Counted from the stretch's first letter, positions 31,653 to 43,991 are shown. The stretch: DNA of 64,000 nt from Geodermatophilus telluris (GCF_900102745.1 NZ_FMZF01000003.1:1-64000), one strand, 5' to 3'. Numbers and translations: made by a program. Notes: a model not told the origin generated them from the letters alone.

Positions 31653-33094
31653 CAGCCGACGGCACCTTCCATCTGCAGCTCGATCAGGCGGTTGAGCTCG
31701 AGGGCGTACTCCATGGGCAGCTCGCGGGCGATCGGCTCGACGAACCCGCGGACCACCATCGCCATGGCCTCGTCCTCCGAGAGGCCGCGGCTCATCAGGT
31801 AGAAGAGCTGGTCCTCGCTGACCCGGGAGACGGTCGCCTCGTGGCCCATCGCGACGTCGTCCTCGCGGACGTCGACGTAGGGGTAGGTGTCCGACCGGCT
31901 GATCGTGTCGACCAGCAGGGCGTCGCACTTGACCGTCGACTTCGAGCCGGACGCGCCCTCGTCGATCTGCACGAGGCCGCGGTAGGAGGTCCGGCCGCCG
32001 CCGCGGGCCACCGACTTGCTCACGATGGTCGAGGAGGTGTTGGGCGCGGCGTGCACCATCTTGGCGCCGGCGTCCTGGTGCTGGCCCTCGCCGGCGAAGG
32101 CGATGGACAGCACCTCGCCCTTGGCGTGCTCGCCGGTCATCCAGACCGCCGGGTACTTCATGGTGACCTTGGAGCCGAGGTTGCCGTCGATCCACTCCAT
32201 GGTCGCGCCCTCGTGGGCGATCGCCCGCTTGGTGACCAGGTTGTAGACGTTGTTCGACCAGTTCTGGATGGTCGTGTAGCGGCAGCGCGCGTTCTTCTTG
32301 ACGATGATCTCGACGACCGCGGAGTGCAGCGAGTCCGACTTGTAGATCGGCGCGGTGCAGCCCTCGACGTAGTGCACGTAGGCGCCCTCGTCGACGATGA
32401 TCAGCGTCCGCTCGAACTGGCCCATGTTCTCGGTGTTGATCCGGAAGTAGGCCTGCAGCGGGATCTCGACGTGCACGCCCTTCGGCACGTAGATGAACGA
32501 GCCGCCGGACCACACCGAGGTGTTCAGCGCGGCGAACTTGTTGTCGCCGGACGGGATGACCGTGCCGAAGTACTCGCGGAACAGGTCCGGGTGCTCCTTG
32601 AGGGCGGTGTCGGTGTCGAGGAAGACGACACCCTGCTCCTCGAGGTCCTCGCGGATCTTGTGGTAGACGACCTCGGACTCGTACTGGGCCGCGACACCGG
32701 CGATCAGCCGCTGCTTCTCGGCCTCCGGGATGCCCAGCTTGTCGTAGGTGTTCTTGATGTCCTCGGGCAGCTCGTCCCACGAGGCGGCCTGCGCCTCGGT
32801 GGAGCGCACGAAGTACTTGATGTTCTGGAAGTCGATGCCGGAGAGGTCCGACCCCCAGTCGGGCATGGGCTTGCGCTCGAAGAGCTTGAGGGCCTTGAGA
32901 CGGCGCTCGAGCATCCACTCGGGCTCGTTCTTCCGGCGCGAGATGTCCCGGACGACGTCCTCGTCCAGGCCGCGGCGGGCGGAGGCCCCGGCGACGTCGG
33001 CGTCGGCCCAGCCGTACTGGTAGCGGCCGAGCTGCTCGATCTGCTCGTCCTGCGTCAGCGGCGTGCCGGTCACCGGCTGCTGGGTGCTGGTCAT
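31652..33094 (-). CDS. sufB: SufB, Fe-S scaffold subunit
   Basis: 480 residues from ATG 33094, which overlaps the stop of sufR (ATGA) and has GGGAGAGGA upstream. Recognised by [13 protein letters not shown], the long central beta-helix ([42 protein letters not shown]) and the C-terminal [19 protein letters not shown]. SufB carries the nascent cluster in the SufBC2D complex. No intein interrupts it, unlike the mycobacterial Rv1461 gene, which is known to contain one. Translational coupling to the repressor gene means that sufR and sufBDCSUT are made together. Confidence 0.96.
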   Translation of the reverse strand: MTSTQQPVTGTPLTQDEQIEQLGRYQYGWADADVAGASARRGLDEDVVRDISRRKNEPEWMLERRLKALKLFERKPMPDWGSDLSGIDFQNIKYFVRSTEAQAASWDELPEDIKNTYDKLGIPEAEKQRLIAGVAAQYESEVVYHKIREDLEEQGVVFLDTDTALKEHPDLFREYFGTVIPSGDNKFAALNTSVWSGGSFIYVPKGVHVEIPLQAYFRINTENMGQFERTLIIVDEGAYVHYVEGCTAPIYKSDSLHSAVVEIIVKKNARCRYTTIQNWSNNVYNLVTKRAIAHEGATMEWIDGNLGSKVTMKYPAVWMTGEHAKGEVLSIAFAGEGQHQDAGAKMVHAAPNTSSTIVSKSVARGGGRTSYRGLVQIDEGASGSKSTVKCDALLVDTISRSDTYPYVDVREDDVAMGHEATVSRVSEDQLFYLMSRGLSEDEAMAMVVRGFVEPIARELPMEYALELNRLIELQMEGAVG

Positions 33095-33978
33095 GCGGGC
33101 GTCCTCTCCCGGTCGCTCGTGGGGGTGCTGCGGGTGGTGCTGGTGGACGGGGCGGGGCGCGGGACCCGCGCCGCCCGCTCACCGGGTACAGGGCCGGCGG
33201 GGGGAGTTCTGTTCCCCGCGCCGGTGTGAGACAGGACCTCGTCCCCCTCACCCCTCGCACGCTCGGGGTGAGCCTCGGGACGAGGCCGCCACTGCCCAGG
33301 ACCGCGTCGCGGGGGCCCGGGGATGTGGGTGGTGCAGACGCCGTCGCCGTGGGCGATGGTGGCCAGCCGCTGGACGTGCGTGCCCACCAGCCGGCCGATC
33401 ACCGCCGTCTCGACCTCGCACAGCTGCGGGAACTCGGCCGCCACGTGCGCCACCGGACAGTGGTGCTGGCAGAGCTGGCCGCCGCTGGCGATCGCCGAGG
33501 CCGAGGCAGCGTAGCCCTCGGCGGTGAGCGCCTCGGCCAGGGCCCGGGCACGGTCGACCGGGGCGCCGGACGTGCGGGCGACGGCGTCGGAGGCGCGCTG
33601 CTCGAGCCCGGACAGCTGCGCCTCCGCGACGGCGCGGACGGCGTCCGGCCCGCCGGAGGCCGCGACGTACCGCAGCGCGGTCAGCGCCAGGTCGTCGTAG
33701 GCGTGCGCGAAGCCGGAGCGCCCGGCGTCGGTCAGGTGGAAGCGCCGGGCGGGCCGGCCCCTCCCCCGCTGGGCAGCGCTCGCGGCCCGCTCCTCGACCC
33801 GGCCGCGGGCGGCGAGGGCGTCGAGGTGCCGCCGGACGGCCGCCGGGCTGATGCCCAGCCGGCCGGCGAGCTCGCTGGCCGTCTGCGGACCGTGCTCGAG
33901 GAGCAGCGCGGTCACGCGGTCGCGGGTGCGGACGTCGTCGGCCCGCACCGCCCCCACCTGTCCCGCGCTGGTTTCCAC
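33091..33978 (-). CDS. sufR: SufR, Fe-S-sensing repressor, with unusual C-terminal extension
   Basis: 295 residues from GTG 33978. A winged helix-turn-helix (about 20-85, [22 protein letters not shown]) is followed by a sensory domain with Cys170, Cys174, Cys187 ([19 protein letters not shown]) and Cys215 (GVCTTH), the cysteines of the [4Fe-4S] cluster region. SufR represses suf when its cluster is intact. Relatives normally end near GVCTTHIP; here about 75 low-complexity residues follow (221-295), partly encoded by a structured repeat element (residues about 232-248). The frame then runs into the sufB start. The extension is probably intergenic DNA captured into the ORF; its effect is unknown. 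Confidence 0.9.
   Translation of the reverse strand: METSAGQVGAVRADDVRTRDRVTALLLEHGPQTASELAGRLGISPAAVRRHLDALAARGRVEERAASAAQRGRGRPARRFHLTDAGRSGFAHAYDDLALTALRYVAASGGPDAVRAVAEAQLSGLEQRASDAVARTSGAPVDRARALAEALTAEGYAASASAIASGGQLCQHHCPVAHVAAEFPQLCEVETAVIGRLVGTHVQRLATIAHGDGVCTTHIPGPPRRGPGQWRPRPEAHPERARGEGDEVLSHTGAGNRTPPAGPVPGERAARVPRPAPSTSTTRSTPTSDRERTPA
33193..33223. other. hairpin inside the 3' part of sufR
   Basis: CCGGCGGGG pairs with CCCCGCGCCGG with one bulged base around an 11-nt loop. It lies between the repeat element and the sufB start, within the SufR extension, and may modulate read-through into sufB. Confidence 0.4.
33237..33285 (+). repeat. structured repeat, copy 3, inside sufR
   Basis: Outer arms CCTCGTCCC (33237-33245) and GGGACGAGG (33277-33285), inner arms CTCACCCC and GGGGTGAG, loop TCGCACGCTC. 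Unlike copies 1 and 2 it lies within an open frame and is antisense to the surrounding gene. Confidence 0.75.
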
Positions 33979-33979
33979 A

Positions 33980-33995
33980 ACACGATTGTGTCCTA
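33980..33995 (-). promoter_or_regulatory. sufR promoter/operator candidate
   Basis: On the minus strand TAGGAC (33995-33990) could be the -10 box, placing transcription about 5 nt before the GTG. ACAC-GATT-GTGT (33980-33991) forms a short dyad across this start and is a plausible autoregulatory SufR site, resembling in half-site only the ACACT/TGTGA type reported for the mycobacterial homologue. Confidence 0.35.
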
Positions 33996-34027
33996 TTTCG
34001 GGGACCCCGCAAGGAAGGTCGCCCTAA

Positions 34028-34068
34028 CCCACCGGGCCCCTGACCGCGCTGGTCAGGGGCCCGGTGGG
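34028..34068 (-). terminator. strong hairpin after clpC-like gene
   Basis: A perfect 18-bp stem, CCCACCGGGCCCCTGACC (34028-34045) with its complement at 34051-34068, and a 5-nt loop, 20 bp past the stop at 34088. It isolates the suf operon from the ATPase gene upstream. Confidence 0.75.
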
Positions 34069-34087
34069 CGACGTCACACCGGCGGGC

Positions 34088-36619
34088 TCAGGACCGGGCG
34101 GCCCCGGCCACCTCACCGGCCACCGCGAGGTCGAGCCGCCCGTCGCGGACGCCGACCTCGACCGTCCGGCCGGCACCGGCGCGGCCGTCGAGAAGCAGCC
34201 GGGCCAGCGGGTTGTCGACCTCCCGCTGGATGGCCCGGCGCAGCGGACGGGCACCGAACTGCGGCTCGAAGCCGCGCTCGGCGATCCAGGCGACGGCCTC
34301 GTCGCTGAAGCGCACCTCGATGCCCTGCGCCGACAGCCGGCGGCGGGTCTCGTCGAGCAGCAGCCGGGTGATCTGCTGCAGCTGCTCGCTCTCCAGCTGC
34401 TGGAACACCACGATCTCGTCGATCCGGTTGAGGAACTCCGGCCGGAACGACTCGCGCAGCCGCCGCAGCAGCCGGTCGCGCAGGCCGGCGTCCGCGGACG
34501 AGCCGTCCCCGGTGCCGAAGCCGAGCGGGGTGTTGCGGCCCTGGATCAGCTCCGACCCGAGGTTGCTCGTCATGATCAGCACGGTGTTCCGGAAGTCCAC
34601 CGTGCGGCCCTGCGAGTCGGTGAGCCGGCCGTCGTCGAGCACCTGCAGCAGGGTGTTGAAGACGTCGGGGTGCGCCTTCTCGACCTCGTCGAGCAGCACC
34701 ACCGAGTACGGCCGGCGGCGGACGGCCTCGGTGAGCTGGCCGGCGTCCTCGTAGCCGACGTACCCGGGCGGGGACCCGACGAGCCGGCTGACGGTGTGCC
34801 GCTCCTGGAACTCGCTCATGTCCAGCCGGACCATCCGGTCCTCGTCGCCGAACAGCGCCTCGGCCAGCGCGCGGGCCAGCTCGGTCTTGCCGACGCCGGT
34901 GGGGCCGAGGAACAGGAACGACCCGATCGGCCGGTCGGGGTCGCCCAGGCCGACGCGCGAGCGGCGCACCGCCTCGGCGACCACCCGCACGGCGTCGTCC
35001 TGGCCGACGACCCGGCCGTGCAGGTGCTGCTCGAGGTCCAGCAGCCGCTGCACCTCCTCCTGCGTCAGCTGCGCCACCGGGATGCCGGTCTGGCGCGACA
35101 CCACCTCGGCGATGTCCTCGACGCCGACCTCCGGGACGCCGGACTGCCCGCCGCCGGTGCGCGCCTGCTCCAACCGCCCCTGCGCCTCGGCGAGCTGGTC
35201 GCGCAGCTCCGAGGCCCGCTCGTACTGCTCACCGGCGACGGCCTGGTCCTTCTCCCGCTGCAGCCGCTCGACCTCCTGCTCCAGGCCGCGCAGGTCGGTC
35301 GGCGGGGTCTTCACCCGCCGCCGCACCCGGGCGCCGGCCTGGTCGATGAGGTCGATGGCCTTGTCCGGCAGGTGCCGGTCGGTCACGTAGCGGTCGGAGA
35401 GCTCCACCGCGGCGCGGATCGCGTCGTCGGTGAACCGCACGCCGTGGTGGGCCTCGTAGCGGTCGCGCAGGCCGCAGAGGATCTGCACGGCGTCCTCGGC
35501 GTCGGGCTCGGCCACCAGGATCGGCTGGAACCGCCGCTCCAGGGCGGCGTCCTTCTCGACGTGGCGGCGGTACTCGTCCAGCGTCGTCGCGCCGATGACG
35601 TGCAGCTCGCCGCGGGCCAGCGCGGGCTTGAGCATGTCGCCCGCGCCGCTCGACCCCTCGGACGAGCCCGCGCCGACGACGGTGTGCAGCTCGTCGACGA
35701 AGACGATGACCTCGTCGGAGTGCTCGCGGATCTCGTCGATGATCTTCCTGACCCGCTCCTCGAAGTCACCGCGGTAGCGGGTGCCGGCGACCAGGCCGGT
35801 CAGGTCCAGCTCGACCAGCCGCCGTCCGCGCAGCGTCTCGGGGACGTCGCCCTCCACGATCTGCGCGGCGATGCCCTCGACGATCGCGGTCTTGCCGACG
35901 CCGGCCTCGCCGATGAGCACCGGGTTGTTCTTGCGCCGCCGGGACAGCACCTCGACGGTCTGCTCGATCTCGGACTCGCGGCCGATGACCGGGTCGATCC
36001 GGCCGTCCCGGGCCATCTGCGTCAGGTCGCGGCCGAACTCGTCGAGGGTCGGGGTGTTCGACGGGGGCTGCGCCGGCCCGCCGCGGCCGGTGCCACCGGG
36101 CTGGGGCCCGGCCGTGGCGGCCTGCTGCAGCGCCTCGGGGGTGACGCCGCGGTCGCGCAGGGCCCGCCCGCCCGGGGAGTCGGGGTGCACGGCGAGGGCG
36201 AACAGCAGGTGCTCGGGACCGATGTAGGTGGAGCCCAGGGCCCGGGAGACCCGGTGGGCGTCGAGCAGCGCCCGCTTGGCGGCGGGGGTCAGCGACGGCG
36301 GCTCGTCGCGGGGCTCGCCGCGGTGCAGCTGCGGCTCGAGCTGGCCGCGCAGCTGGTCGGGGTCGACGCCGCTGCGGGCGAGGAACTGCCGGGTCGTCTC
36401 GTCCCCGGTCATCGCCCACAGCAGGTGCCCGGTGTCGAGGTCGGTGCTGCCGGTGGCCACGGCCTGGTGCGCCGCGGCGTTGACCAGCTGGCGGGCCTGC
36501 TGGCTGAGGAACTGGGTGATGTCCACGCGCTGCCGCTGCGGCTGCTGGCCGCCGAGGAAGCGGGCGAAGAAGTCGTCGAAGGGGCTCCCGTAGGGGCCCG
36601 GGTAGTAGGGGCTGGTCAT
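34088..36619 (-). CDS. Clp ATPase, ClpC type
   Basis: 843 residues from ATG 36619. A Tyr/Pro/Phe-rich N-terminal stretch (1-25) precedes the double Clp-N repeat (about 30-170), AAA1 with Walker A GEAGVGKT (237-244) and Walker B VIVFVDE, a short UVR-like middle domain ([13 protein letters not shown], 465-477), and AAA2 with Walker A GPTGVGKT (572-579) and Walker B VVLLDE. The short middle domain argues against ClpB, which has a long coiled coil. An LGF tripeptide (699-701) sits where ClpP-binding loops occur, so it may feed the ClpP protease. The N-terminal extension and the isolated locus suggest a second ClpC paralogue rather than the essential copy. Confidence 0.85.
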   Translation of the reverse strand: MTSPYYPGPYGSPFDDFFARFLGGQQPQRQRVDITQFLSQQARQLVNAAAHQAVATGSTDLDTGHLLWAMTGDETTRQFLARSGVDPDQLRGQLEPQLHRGEPRDEPPSLTPAAKRALLDAHRVSRALGSTYIGPEHLLFALAVHPDSPGGRALRDRGVTPEALQQAATAGPQPGGTGRGGPAQPPSNTPTLDEFGRDLTQMARDGRIDPVIGRESEIEQTVEVLSRRRKNNPVLIGEAGVGKTAIVEGIAAQIVEGDVPETLRGRRLVELDLTGLVAGTRYRGDFEERVRKIIDEIREHSDEVIVFVDELHTVVGAGSSEGSSGAGDMLKPALARGELHVIGATTLDEYRRHVEKDAALERRFQPILVAEPDAEDAVQILCGLRDRYEAHHGVRFTDDAIRAAVELSDRYVTDRHLPDKAIDLIDQAGARVRRRVKTPPTDLRGLEQEVERLQREKDQAVAGEQYERASELRDQLAEAQGRLEQARTGGGQSGVPEVGVEDIAEVVSRQTGIPVAQLTQEEVQRLLDLEQHLHGRVVGQDDAVRVVAEAVRRSRVGLGDPDRPIGSFLFLGPTGVGKTELARALAEALFGDEDRMVRLDMSEFQERHTVSRLVGSPPGYVGYEDAGQLTEAVRRRPYSVVLLDEVEKAHPDVFNTLLQVLDDGRLTDSQGRTVDFRNTVLIMTSNLGSELIQGRNTPLGFGTGDGSSADAGLRDRLLRRLRESFRPEFLNRIDEIVVFQQLESEQLQQITRLLLDETRRRLSAQGIEVRFSDEAVAWIAERGFEPQFGARPLRRAIQREVDNPLARLLLDGRAGAGRTVEVGVRDGRLDLAVAGEVAGAARS

Positions 36620-36783
36620 GCCTCACGTCCAAGGGGAGTCGGATCGGTCGGCGGCGCCCCTCCGGGGAGGGCTCCCGCTGGGACCCCCGTACCCGGATGC
36701 GCACACCGACACCGGGAGCGGCGCGGTGGCCGCTCGTGCCCGGTACAGCGCGGGGGGCGCCCGCGGCCTTCCGCGGTGTGATC

Positions 36784-36794
36784 CGCCCTGAGCG
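36784..36794 (-). promoter_or_regulatory. ClgR-box-like site upstream of clpC-like gene
   Basis: On the minus strand the sequence reads TTCGC-TCAGG-GCGGA, fitting the CGC-YNANR-GCG core reported for ClgR, the activator of clp genes in actinobacteria. It is about 165 bp before the clpC-like ATG, in the divergent ctaA intergenic region. Confidence 0.35.
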
Positions 36795-36819
36795 AACCGG
36801 GACCGCCCGTCCCCGCGGC

Positions 36820-36825
36820 TAGCAT
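36820..36825 (+). promoter_or_regulatory. -10 box for leaderless ctaA mRNA
   Basis: TAGCAT, then 6 nt, then the GTG at 36832; no ribosome site between. Confidence 0.55.
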
Positions 36826-36831
36826 CGGGAC

Positions 36832-37761
36832 GTGCCGGTCTCCTCCTCGCTGGTCTCGCGGGTCGCCCTGGTCAACCTGGTCGCCAACGGGGCGATCGTC
36901 GTCACCGGGGGCGCCGTCCGGCTGACCGGTTCGGGCCTGGGCTGCCCCACCTGGCCGCGGTGCACCGACGCGAGCTTCGTCGCGACGCCGGAGCTCGCCG
37001 GGCACGGCGTCATCGAGTTCGGCAACCGGCTGCTCACCTTCGTGCTCGCCGCCGCCGCCATCGCCCTGGTCGTGGTGGTGTTCCGCTCCGCACGCCGCGA
37101 CCTGCGCCGGCTGGCCGTCCTCGCGTTCCTCGGCATCCCGGCGCAGGCGCTGCTGGGCGGGGTGACCGTGCTCACCGGCCTCAACCCGTGGACGGTGGCC
37201 GCGCACTTCCTGCTGTCGTCGGTGCTGGTCGCCCTCTCCACGGTGCTCTGGCTGCGCTCCCGCGAACCGGGGGTCGGCCGGCCGGTCGTGCGCCGTCCGC
37301 TCGACCTGCTGGTCGGCGGCATCGCGGCGGTGACGGCGGCGGTGCTGGTGCTGGGCACCGTGGTCACCGGCAGCGGCCCGCACAGCGGCGACCTCGACGA
37401 GTCCGGGGCGCCCTCGGGCGGGCGGATGGGCTTCGACCCCGAGACGGTCAGCCAGCTGCACGCCGACGCGGTGTTCCTGCTCGTCGGGCTGACCGTCGCG
37501 CTGCTCCTGGCGCTGTCCGCCACCGACGCCCCCGGACGGGTGCGGCGGGCCGCGCGCGACCTGCTCGTCGTCCTGCTGCTGCAGGGCGTCGTCGGGTTCG
37601 TGCAGTACGTCACGCACCTGCCGGTCGTGCTGGTGCTGCTGCACATGCTGGGCGCGGTGCTGGTGACCGCCGCCACCGCCCGGCTGGTCTGGTCGGTGCG
37701 CGGCCCGGCCAGCGAGCAGCCCCTCGACAGCCCCGCCGTCCCCACGGCCGCCGCCCGCTGA
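36832..37761 (+). CDS. ctaA: heme A synthase (COX15/CtaA)
   Basis: 309 residues from GTG 36832 without a Shine-Dalgarno sequence. Eight hydrophobic helices are visible. GGAVRLTGSGLGCPTWPRC near the N-terminus contains the paired extracellular cysteines of Gram-positive CtaA; EFGNRLL, NPWTVAAHFLLS, VSQLHADAVFLL and LLHMLGAV carry the glutamate and heme-binding histidines. It oxidises the C8 methyl of heme O to the formyl group of heme A for the aa3 cytochrome oxidase. Its partner ctaB is 1.6 kb downstream in the opposite direction with an exporter gene between, whereas the genes are more usually adjacent. Confidence 0.92.
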   Translation: MPVSSSLVSRVALVNLVANGAIVVTGGAVRLTGSGLGCPTWPRCTDASFVATPELAGHGVIEFGNRLLTFVLAAAAIALVVVVFRSARRDLRRLAVLAFLGIPAQALLGGVTVLTGLNPWTVAAHFLLSSVLVALSTVLWLRSREPGVGRPVVRRPLDLLVGGIAAVTAAVLVLGTVVTGSGPHSGDLDESGAPSGGRMGFDPETVSQLHADAVFLLVGLTVALLLALSATDAPGRVRRAARDLLVVLLLQGVVGFVQYVTHLPVVLVLLHMLGAVLVTAATARLVWSVRGPASEQPLDSPAVPTAAAR

Positions 37762-37795
37762 CCCGCGTGGTCCTCGGCAGCCCCGGCCCCGGGCG

Positions 37796-39262
37796 GTGAG
37801 CGGGCGGAGGAGCGCGTCGGCGTCGGGGGTGGGGCTCCGCTCGGAGCGCGGCCCGGTCCTCGTCGGCGTGATGCTGTCGACGGCGCTGGTGGCCATCGAC
37901 GCCACCGTGATCGCCACCGCCGTCCCGTCGGTGGTCGCCGAGCTCGGCGGGTTCGCCGAGTTCCCGTGGCTGTTCTCCGTCTACCTGCTCGCCCAGGCGG
38001 TCACCGTCCCCGTCTACGGCAAGCTGGCCGACCTGTTCGGCCGCAAGCCGGTCATGCTCGCCGGCATCGGGCTGTTCCTGCTCGGGTCGGTCCTCTGCGG
38101 CGCCGCCTGGAGCATGGGCTCGCTGATCGCCTTCCGGGCGGTGCAGGGTCTGGGCGCCGGAGCGGTGCAGCCGATGTCGATGACGATCGTCGGCGACCTG
38201 TACTCCCTCGAGGAGCGGGCCCGGGTGCAGGGCTACATCGCCAGTGTCTGGGCGGTGTCCTCGGTGGTGGGCCCGACGCTGGGCGGGGTCTTCTCCGAGT
38301 ACGTCAGCTGGCGCTGGATCTTCTTCGTCAACGTGCCGCTGTGCCTGGTGGCCGCGGCGGCCATCGGCCTGCGCTTCGCCGAGCGGGTCGACCGGCGGCG
38401 GCCGCGCTTCGACCACACCGGCGCCGCGGTGCTCACCGTGGCCCTCACGCTGCTCGTCCTCGGCCTGCTCGAGGGTGGCCAGGCGTGGGCGTGGGGCTCG
38501 CCGCAGGGCGTCGCCGTGCTCGGGGGCGGCGCCGTCCTGCTCGGCGTCTTCGTCCTCGTCGAGCGCCGGGCGGCCGACCCCGTCGTCCCCCTGCGGCTGC
38601 TGCGCAGCCGGCTGCTCGTGGCCACCAACGTGGTGTCGGCCTGCGTCGGTGCGGTCCTGCTGGGGCTGACGTCCTACGTGCCCACGTTCGTGCAGGACGT
38701 GCTGGGCACCGGGCCCCTGGTCGCCGGGTTCGCGCTGGCCGCGTTGACCCTCGGCTGGCCGATCTCGGCGTCCCTGGCCGGCCGGGTCTACCTGCGGATC
38801 GGTCTGCGCGCCACCGCCTGCCTGGGCGCCGCCGTCGTCCTCACCGGCTCGGCCCTGCTGCTCCTGCTCGACGGCTCCTCCGGCGTCCTGCAGGTCGGCG
38901 CGACGGTGTTCGTCATCGGCCTGGGCATGGGCCTGACGGCGGCCCCCACGCTCATCGCCGCGCAGGCGGCGGTCGGCTGGCAGCAGCGCGGCGTGGTCAC
39001 CGGCAGCAACATGTTCTTCCGCTCGGCGGGGAGCGCGGTCGGGGTCGCCGTCTTCGGCGCGGTGGTCAACGCGACGGTCGGCGGGTCCGGCGCGGAGGGC
39101 GAGGGGGTGACGCCGGAGGCGCTCACCACCGCGGTGCAGCACGTCTTCCTCGGGACGGCGGTCCTGGCCGCGGTGCTGCTGGCCGCCGCCCTGCTCATGC
39201 CGCGCGACCGCGGCGGGGCACCGGCCACCGTGACCGGCCCGACCGGGGCCGCCGCCGGCTGA
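37796..39262 (+). CDS. MFS drug exporter, DHA2 (14-helix) type
   Basis: 488 residues from GTG 37796, 34 bp after ctaA. Signature motifs: DATVIATAVPSV (motif D1-like of the DHA2 family), GKLADLFGRKPVM (motif A), AFRAVQGLGAGAVQP (motif B), SVVGPTLGGVFSEYVSWRWIFFVNVP (motif C of antiporters). About 14 hydrophobic helices. It probably exports a drug or metabolite in exchange for protons. Its location between the two heme A genes is odd; co-transcription with ctaA is possible since the gap holds no terminator. Substrate unknown. Confidence 0.9.
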   Translation: MSGRRSASASGVGLRSERGPVLVGVMLSTALVAIDATVIATAVPSVVAELGGFAEFPWLFSVYLLAQAVTVPVYGKLADLFGRKPVMLAGIGLFLLGSVLCGAAWSMGSLIAFRAVQGLGAGAVQPMSMTIVGDLYSLEERARVQGYIASVWAVSSVVGPTLGGVFSEYVSWRWIFFVNVPLCLVAAAAIGLRFAERVDRRRPRFDHTGAAVLTVALTLLVLGLLEGGQAWAWGSPQGVAVLGGGAVLLGVFVLVERRAADPVVPLRLLRSRLLVATNVVSACVGAVLLGLTSYVPTFVQDVLGTGPLVAGFALAALTLGWPISASLAGRVYLRIGLRATACLGAAVVLTGSALLLLLDGSSGVLQVGATVFVIGLGMGLTAAPTLIAAQAAVGWQQRGVVTGSNMFFRSAGSAVGVAVFGAVVNATVGGSGAEGEGVTPEALTTAVQHVFLGTAVLAAVLLAAALLMPRDRGGAPATVTGPTGAAAG

Positions 39263-39302
39263 GCCTCCGGCACCGACCGGCGGGCGCGGGCGGCCACCGC
39301 AC

Positions 39303-39350
39303 GTCGACCTGCTGCTGCCTCACGCGTGCACGAGGCAGCAGCAGGTCGAC
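39303..39350. terminator. bidirectional hairpin between MFS gene and ctaB
   Basis: Perfect 19-bp stem GTCGACCTGCTGCTGCCTC (39303-39321) with its complement at 39332-39350 and a 10-nt loop, between two convergent genes ending at 39262 and 39385. Confidence 0.8.
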
Positions 39351-39384
39351 ACCGCACGGTGTCGGTGCGCCGGAGGGCGGGGCC

Positions 39385-40299
39385 TCAGACCAGGACGTCG
39401 ACGGCGATGGCGATCGACAGCAGCGTCATGTGCGTGATCGACACCGAGAACAGCCGCATCGGCCGGTCGGGCAGCGCGCTGCGGATGCGGCCGAGCCACT
39501 GGTGGGACTCGGCCACGTACCACGCGCCGAGCAGCCCGCCGCCGATGGCGAAGGCCCAGCCCAGCACCGGGCTGACCGAGCCCATGAGCAGCGTGGCGCC
39601 CAGGGTGGCCCAGGCCCACGCGACCGACTGCCGGCCGACGCTGGCCGGGCCCGCGACCACCGACAGCATGGGGACGCCGGCGCGGGCGTAGTCCTCCCGG
39701 TACCGGCTGGCCAGGGCCCAGAAGTGCGGCATCTGCCAGCAGAAGACGACGGCGAAAAAGGCCAGCGCGGGCCAGTCGAGCGAGCCGGTCACCGCGGCCC
39801 ACCCGATGAGCACCGGCGCCGCCCCGGGGAAGGCCCCGAAGACGGTGTTGTGCACGCTCCGGCGCTTGAGCACCATCGTGTAGACGACGGAGTAGGCGAG
39901 GATCGCCACCGCGGCCAGCGCCGTGGCGAGCGGCGTGGTGGCCACCCAGAGCAGGGCCAGCGACGCGGCGGCGAGGACCAGCCCGAAGACCAGGGCCGCC
40001 CGCGGCGACACCACCCCGGACGGGATCGGCCGGCCCTGCGTGCGCGACATCAGCCGGTCGATGTCGCGGTCGTACCAGCAGTTGAACGTGTTGGCCGCGC
40101 CGGCGGCGAACATCCCGCCGACCAGCGTGGCGCCCACCAGCGACCAGGAGGGCCACCCGTCGGCCGCCATCATCATCGCCGGCAGCGTCGTCACCAGCAG
40201 CAGCTCGACGAGCTTCGGCTTGGTCAGCGCGACGTAGGCGCCCACCACCTCGGTCAGGCGGCGGGCGGGGACGACCGGCCGCTCGGAGACCGCCGTCAC
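39385..40299 (-). CDS. ctaB: heme O synthase (protoheme IX farnesyltransferase)
   Basis: 304 residues from GTG 40299. UbiA-family polyprenyltransferase: the first aspartate motif NCWYDRDID (Asn73, Asp77, Asp81) followed by MSRTQGRPIPSG, and the second region YTMVLKRRSVHNTVFGAFPGAAPVLIGW. Nine hydrophobic helices fit the family. It adds a farnesyl group to heme B to make heme O, the substrate of CtaA encoded nearby. The gene diverges from tkt, as in mycobacteria and streptomycetes. Confidence 0.95.
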   Translation of the reverse strand: MTAVSERPVVPARRLTEVVGAYVALTKPKLVELLLVTTLPAMMMAADGWPSWSLVGATLVGGMFAAGAANTFNCWYDRDIDRLMSRTQGRPIPSGVVSPRAALVFGLVLAAASLALLWVATTPLATALAAVAILAYSVVYTMVLKRRSVHNTVFGAFPGAAPVLIGWAAVTGSLDWPALAFFAVVFCWQMPHFWALASRYREDYARAGVPMLSVVAGPASVGRQSVAWAWATLGATLLMGSVSPVLGWAFAIGGGLLGAWYVAESHQWLGRIRSALPDRPMRLFSVSITHMTLLSIAIAVDVLV

Positions 40300-40630
40300 C
40301 GGACGACCCCCCTCGCGCGCGCACTCGGGCGGCAGGGCACCACCGGGCAGGACGGCAGCACGGAGGTCCCTTCAGACCGGCGACGGAACGGCTCCCACTG
40401 TAGCCCGCGGCCCTCCGGCCGACCGGCCGGGATGACTAGGGTTCGGTCACGTTGACGCTGCGCGGACAGCGGGTAGGGCCGTCGTCGACGACGACGGAGG
40501 TCTCGGGTCGCCGACGCCCTGAGGCCCGGGCGCCCGGCCGGGCACCGCACCGCGTCACCCGCCCGGGAGCACGGGACACCGGTCCCCCGGACGGCCCCCC
40601 GACGGCCGACCTCGAGGAGCACCGCCCGAC
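40300..40630. other. 331-bp divergent promoter region of ctaB and tkt
   Basis: Holds a candidate tkt promoter at 40452-40479 and a minus-strand TACAGT (40402-40397) that could be the ctaB -10 box, about 98 nt before its GTG. The tkt leader of about 145 nt shows no riboswitch I can recognise. Confidence 0.45.
40452..40479 (+). promoter_or_regulatory. putative tkt operon promoter
   Basis: TTGACG (40452-40457), 16 bp, TAGGGC (40474-40479). The -35 is near consensus, the -10 lacks the final T. It would drive the pentose-phosphate operon with a leader of about 145 nt. Confidence 0.45.
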
Positions 40631-42859
<2,229 letters not shown>

Positions 42860-42893
42860 GGCCCCCGGCCCAGTCACAACGGAAGGCAGAGAC

Positions 42894-43991
42894 ATGGCAC
42901 AGAACGAGAAGCTCGCCGAGCTGTCGCAGGCGGGGGTCGCCGTCTGGCTCGACGACCTGTCCCGCGACCGCATCCGCAGCGGGAACCTGCAGTCGCTGGT
43001 CGACGAGCACTCCGTCGTCGGCGTCACCACCAACCCGACGATCTTCGCCGCGGCGATCAGCGGGTCGGACTCCTACGACGACCAGCTGCACGCCCTGGCC
43101 GTGCGGAAGGTGAGCGTCGAGGAGGCGCTGCGGACCATCACCGCCGCCGACGTCCGCGACGCCTGCGACCTGCTCGCGCCGGTCGCGCAGCGGCAGCCCG
43201 GCGACGGGCGGGTGTCGCTGGAGGTGGCGCCGGGCCTGGCGCACGACACCGACGCGACGGCGGCGGAGGCCGCGCACCTGTGGTGGCTGGTCGACCGGCC
43301 GAACCTGTTCATCAAGATCCCGGCGACCGAGGCCGGCCTGTCGGCGATCACCACCTCGATCGCGCGCGGGATCAGCGTCAACGTCACCCTCATCTTCAGC
43401 CTCGAGCGGTACCGCGCCGTCATGGACGCCTACCTCAGCGGGCTGGAGCAGCGGGTCGCCGACGGCGGCTCGCTGGAGGGCATCGCGTCGGTGGCGTCGT
43501 TCTTCGTCTCCCGCGTGGACAGCGAGATCGACAAGCGGCTGGAGAAGGCCGGTGCCGACCAGCTCAAGGGCAAGGCCGCGCTGGCCAACGCCCAGCTGGC
43601 CTACCAGGCCTACGAGGAGGTCTTCTCCTCCGACCGCTGGCAGGCCCTGGAGGCGAAGGGTGCCCGCCCGCAGCGGCCGCTGTGGGCCTCGACCGGCGTC
43701 AAGGACCCGGCCTACCCCGACACCCTCTACGTCAGCGAGCTCATCGCCCCCGGCACGGTCAACACCATGCCGGAGAAGACGATGAAGGCCTACGCCGACC
43801 ACGGCGCGGCCGGCACCCCGGTGCAGCAGACCTACGAGGACGCCGCCTCGGTGATGAAGGCCGTCGCCGACGCCGGGGTCGACCTCGACGACGTGTTCCG
43901 CGTCCTGGAGGACGAGGGCGTGCAGAAGTTCGTCGACTCCTGGGACGAGCTCACCGCGTCGGTGAAGAGCGAGCTCGAGGACAAGGCGTGA
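42894..43991 (+). CDS. tal: transaldolase
   Basis: 365 residues from ATG 42894, 34 bp after tkt, with GGAAGG upstream. [13 protein letters not shown] is the family start motif and the Schiff-base lysine is Lys141 in [21 protein letters not shown] and [15 protein letters not shown] follow. The length fits the long actinobacterial TalB-like class. It exchanges a dihydroxyacetone unit between sedoheptulose 7-phosphate and glyceraldehyde 3-phosphate. A strong hairpin follows at 44065, so expression of the next three genes may be lower or separately controlled. Confidence 0.97.
   Translation: MAQNEKLAELSQAGVAVWLDDLSRDRIRSGNLQSLVDEHSVVGVTTNPTIFAAAISGSDSYDDQLHALAVRKVSVEEALRTITAADVRDACDLLAPVAQRQPGDGRVSLEVAPGLAHDTDATAAEAAHLWWLVDRPNLFIKIPATEAGLSAITTSIARGISVNVTLIFSLERYRAVMDAYLSGLEQRVADGGSLEGIASVASFFVSRVDSEIDKRLEKAGADQLKGKAALANAQLAYQAYEEVFSSDRWQALEAKGARPQRPLWASTGVKDPAYPDTLYVSELIAPGTVNTMPEKTMKAYADHGAAGTPVQQTYEDAASVMKAVADAGVDLDDVFRVLEDEGVQKFVDSWDELTASVKSELEDKA

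Noticed and set aside
34088..36619. ClpB disaggregase
   Set aside because: The middle domain is short and UVR-like; the long ClpB coiled coil is missing and an LGF loop is present.
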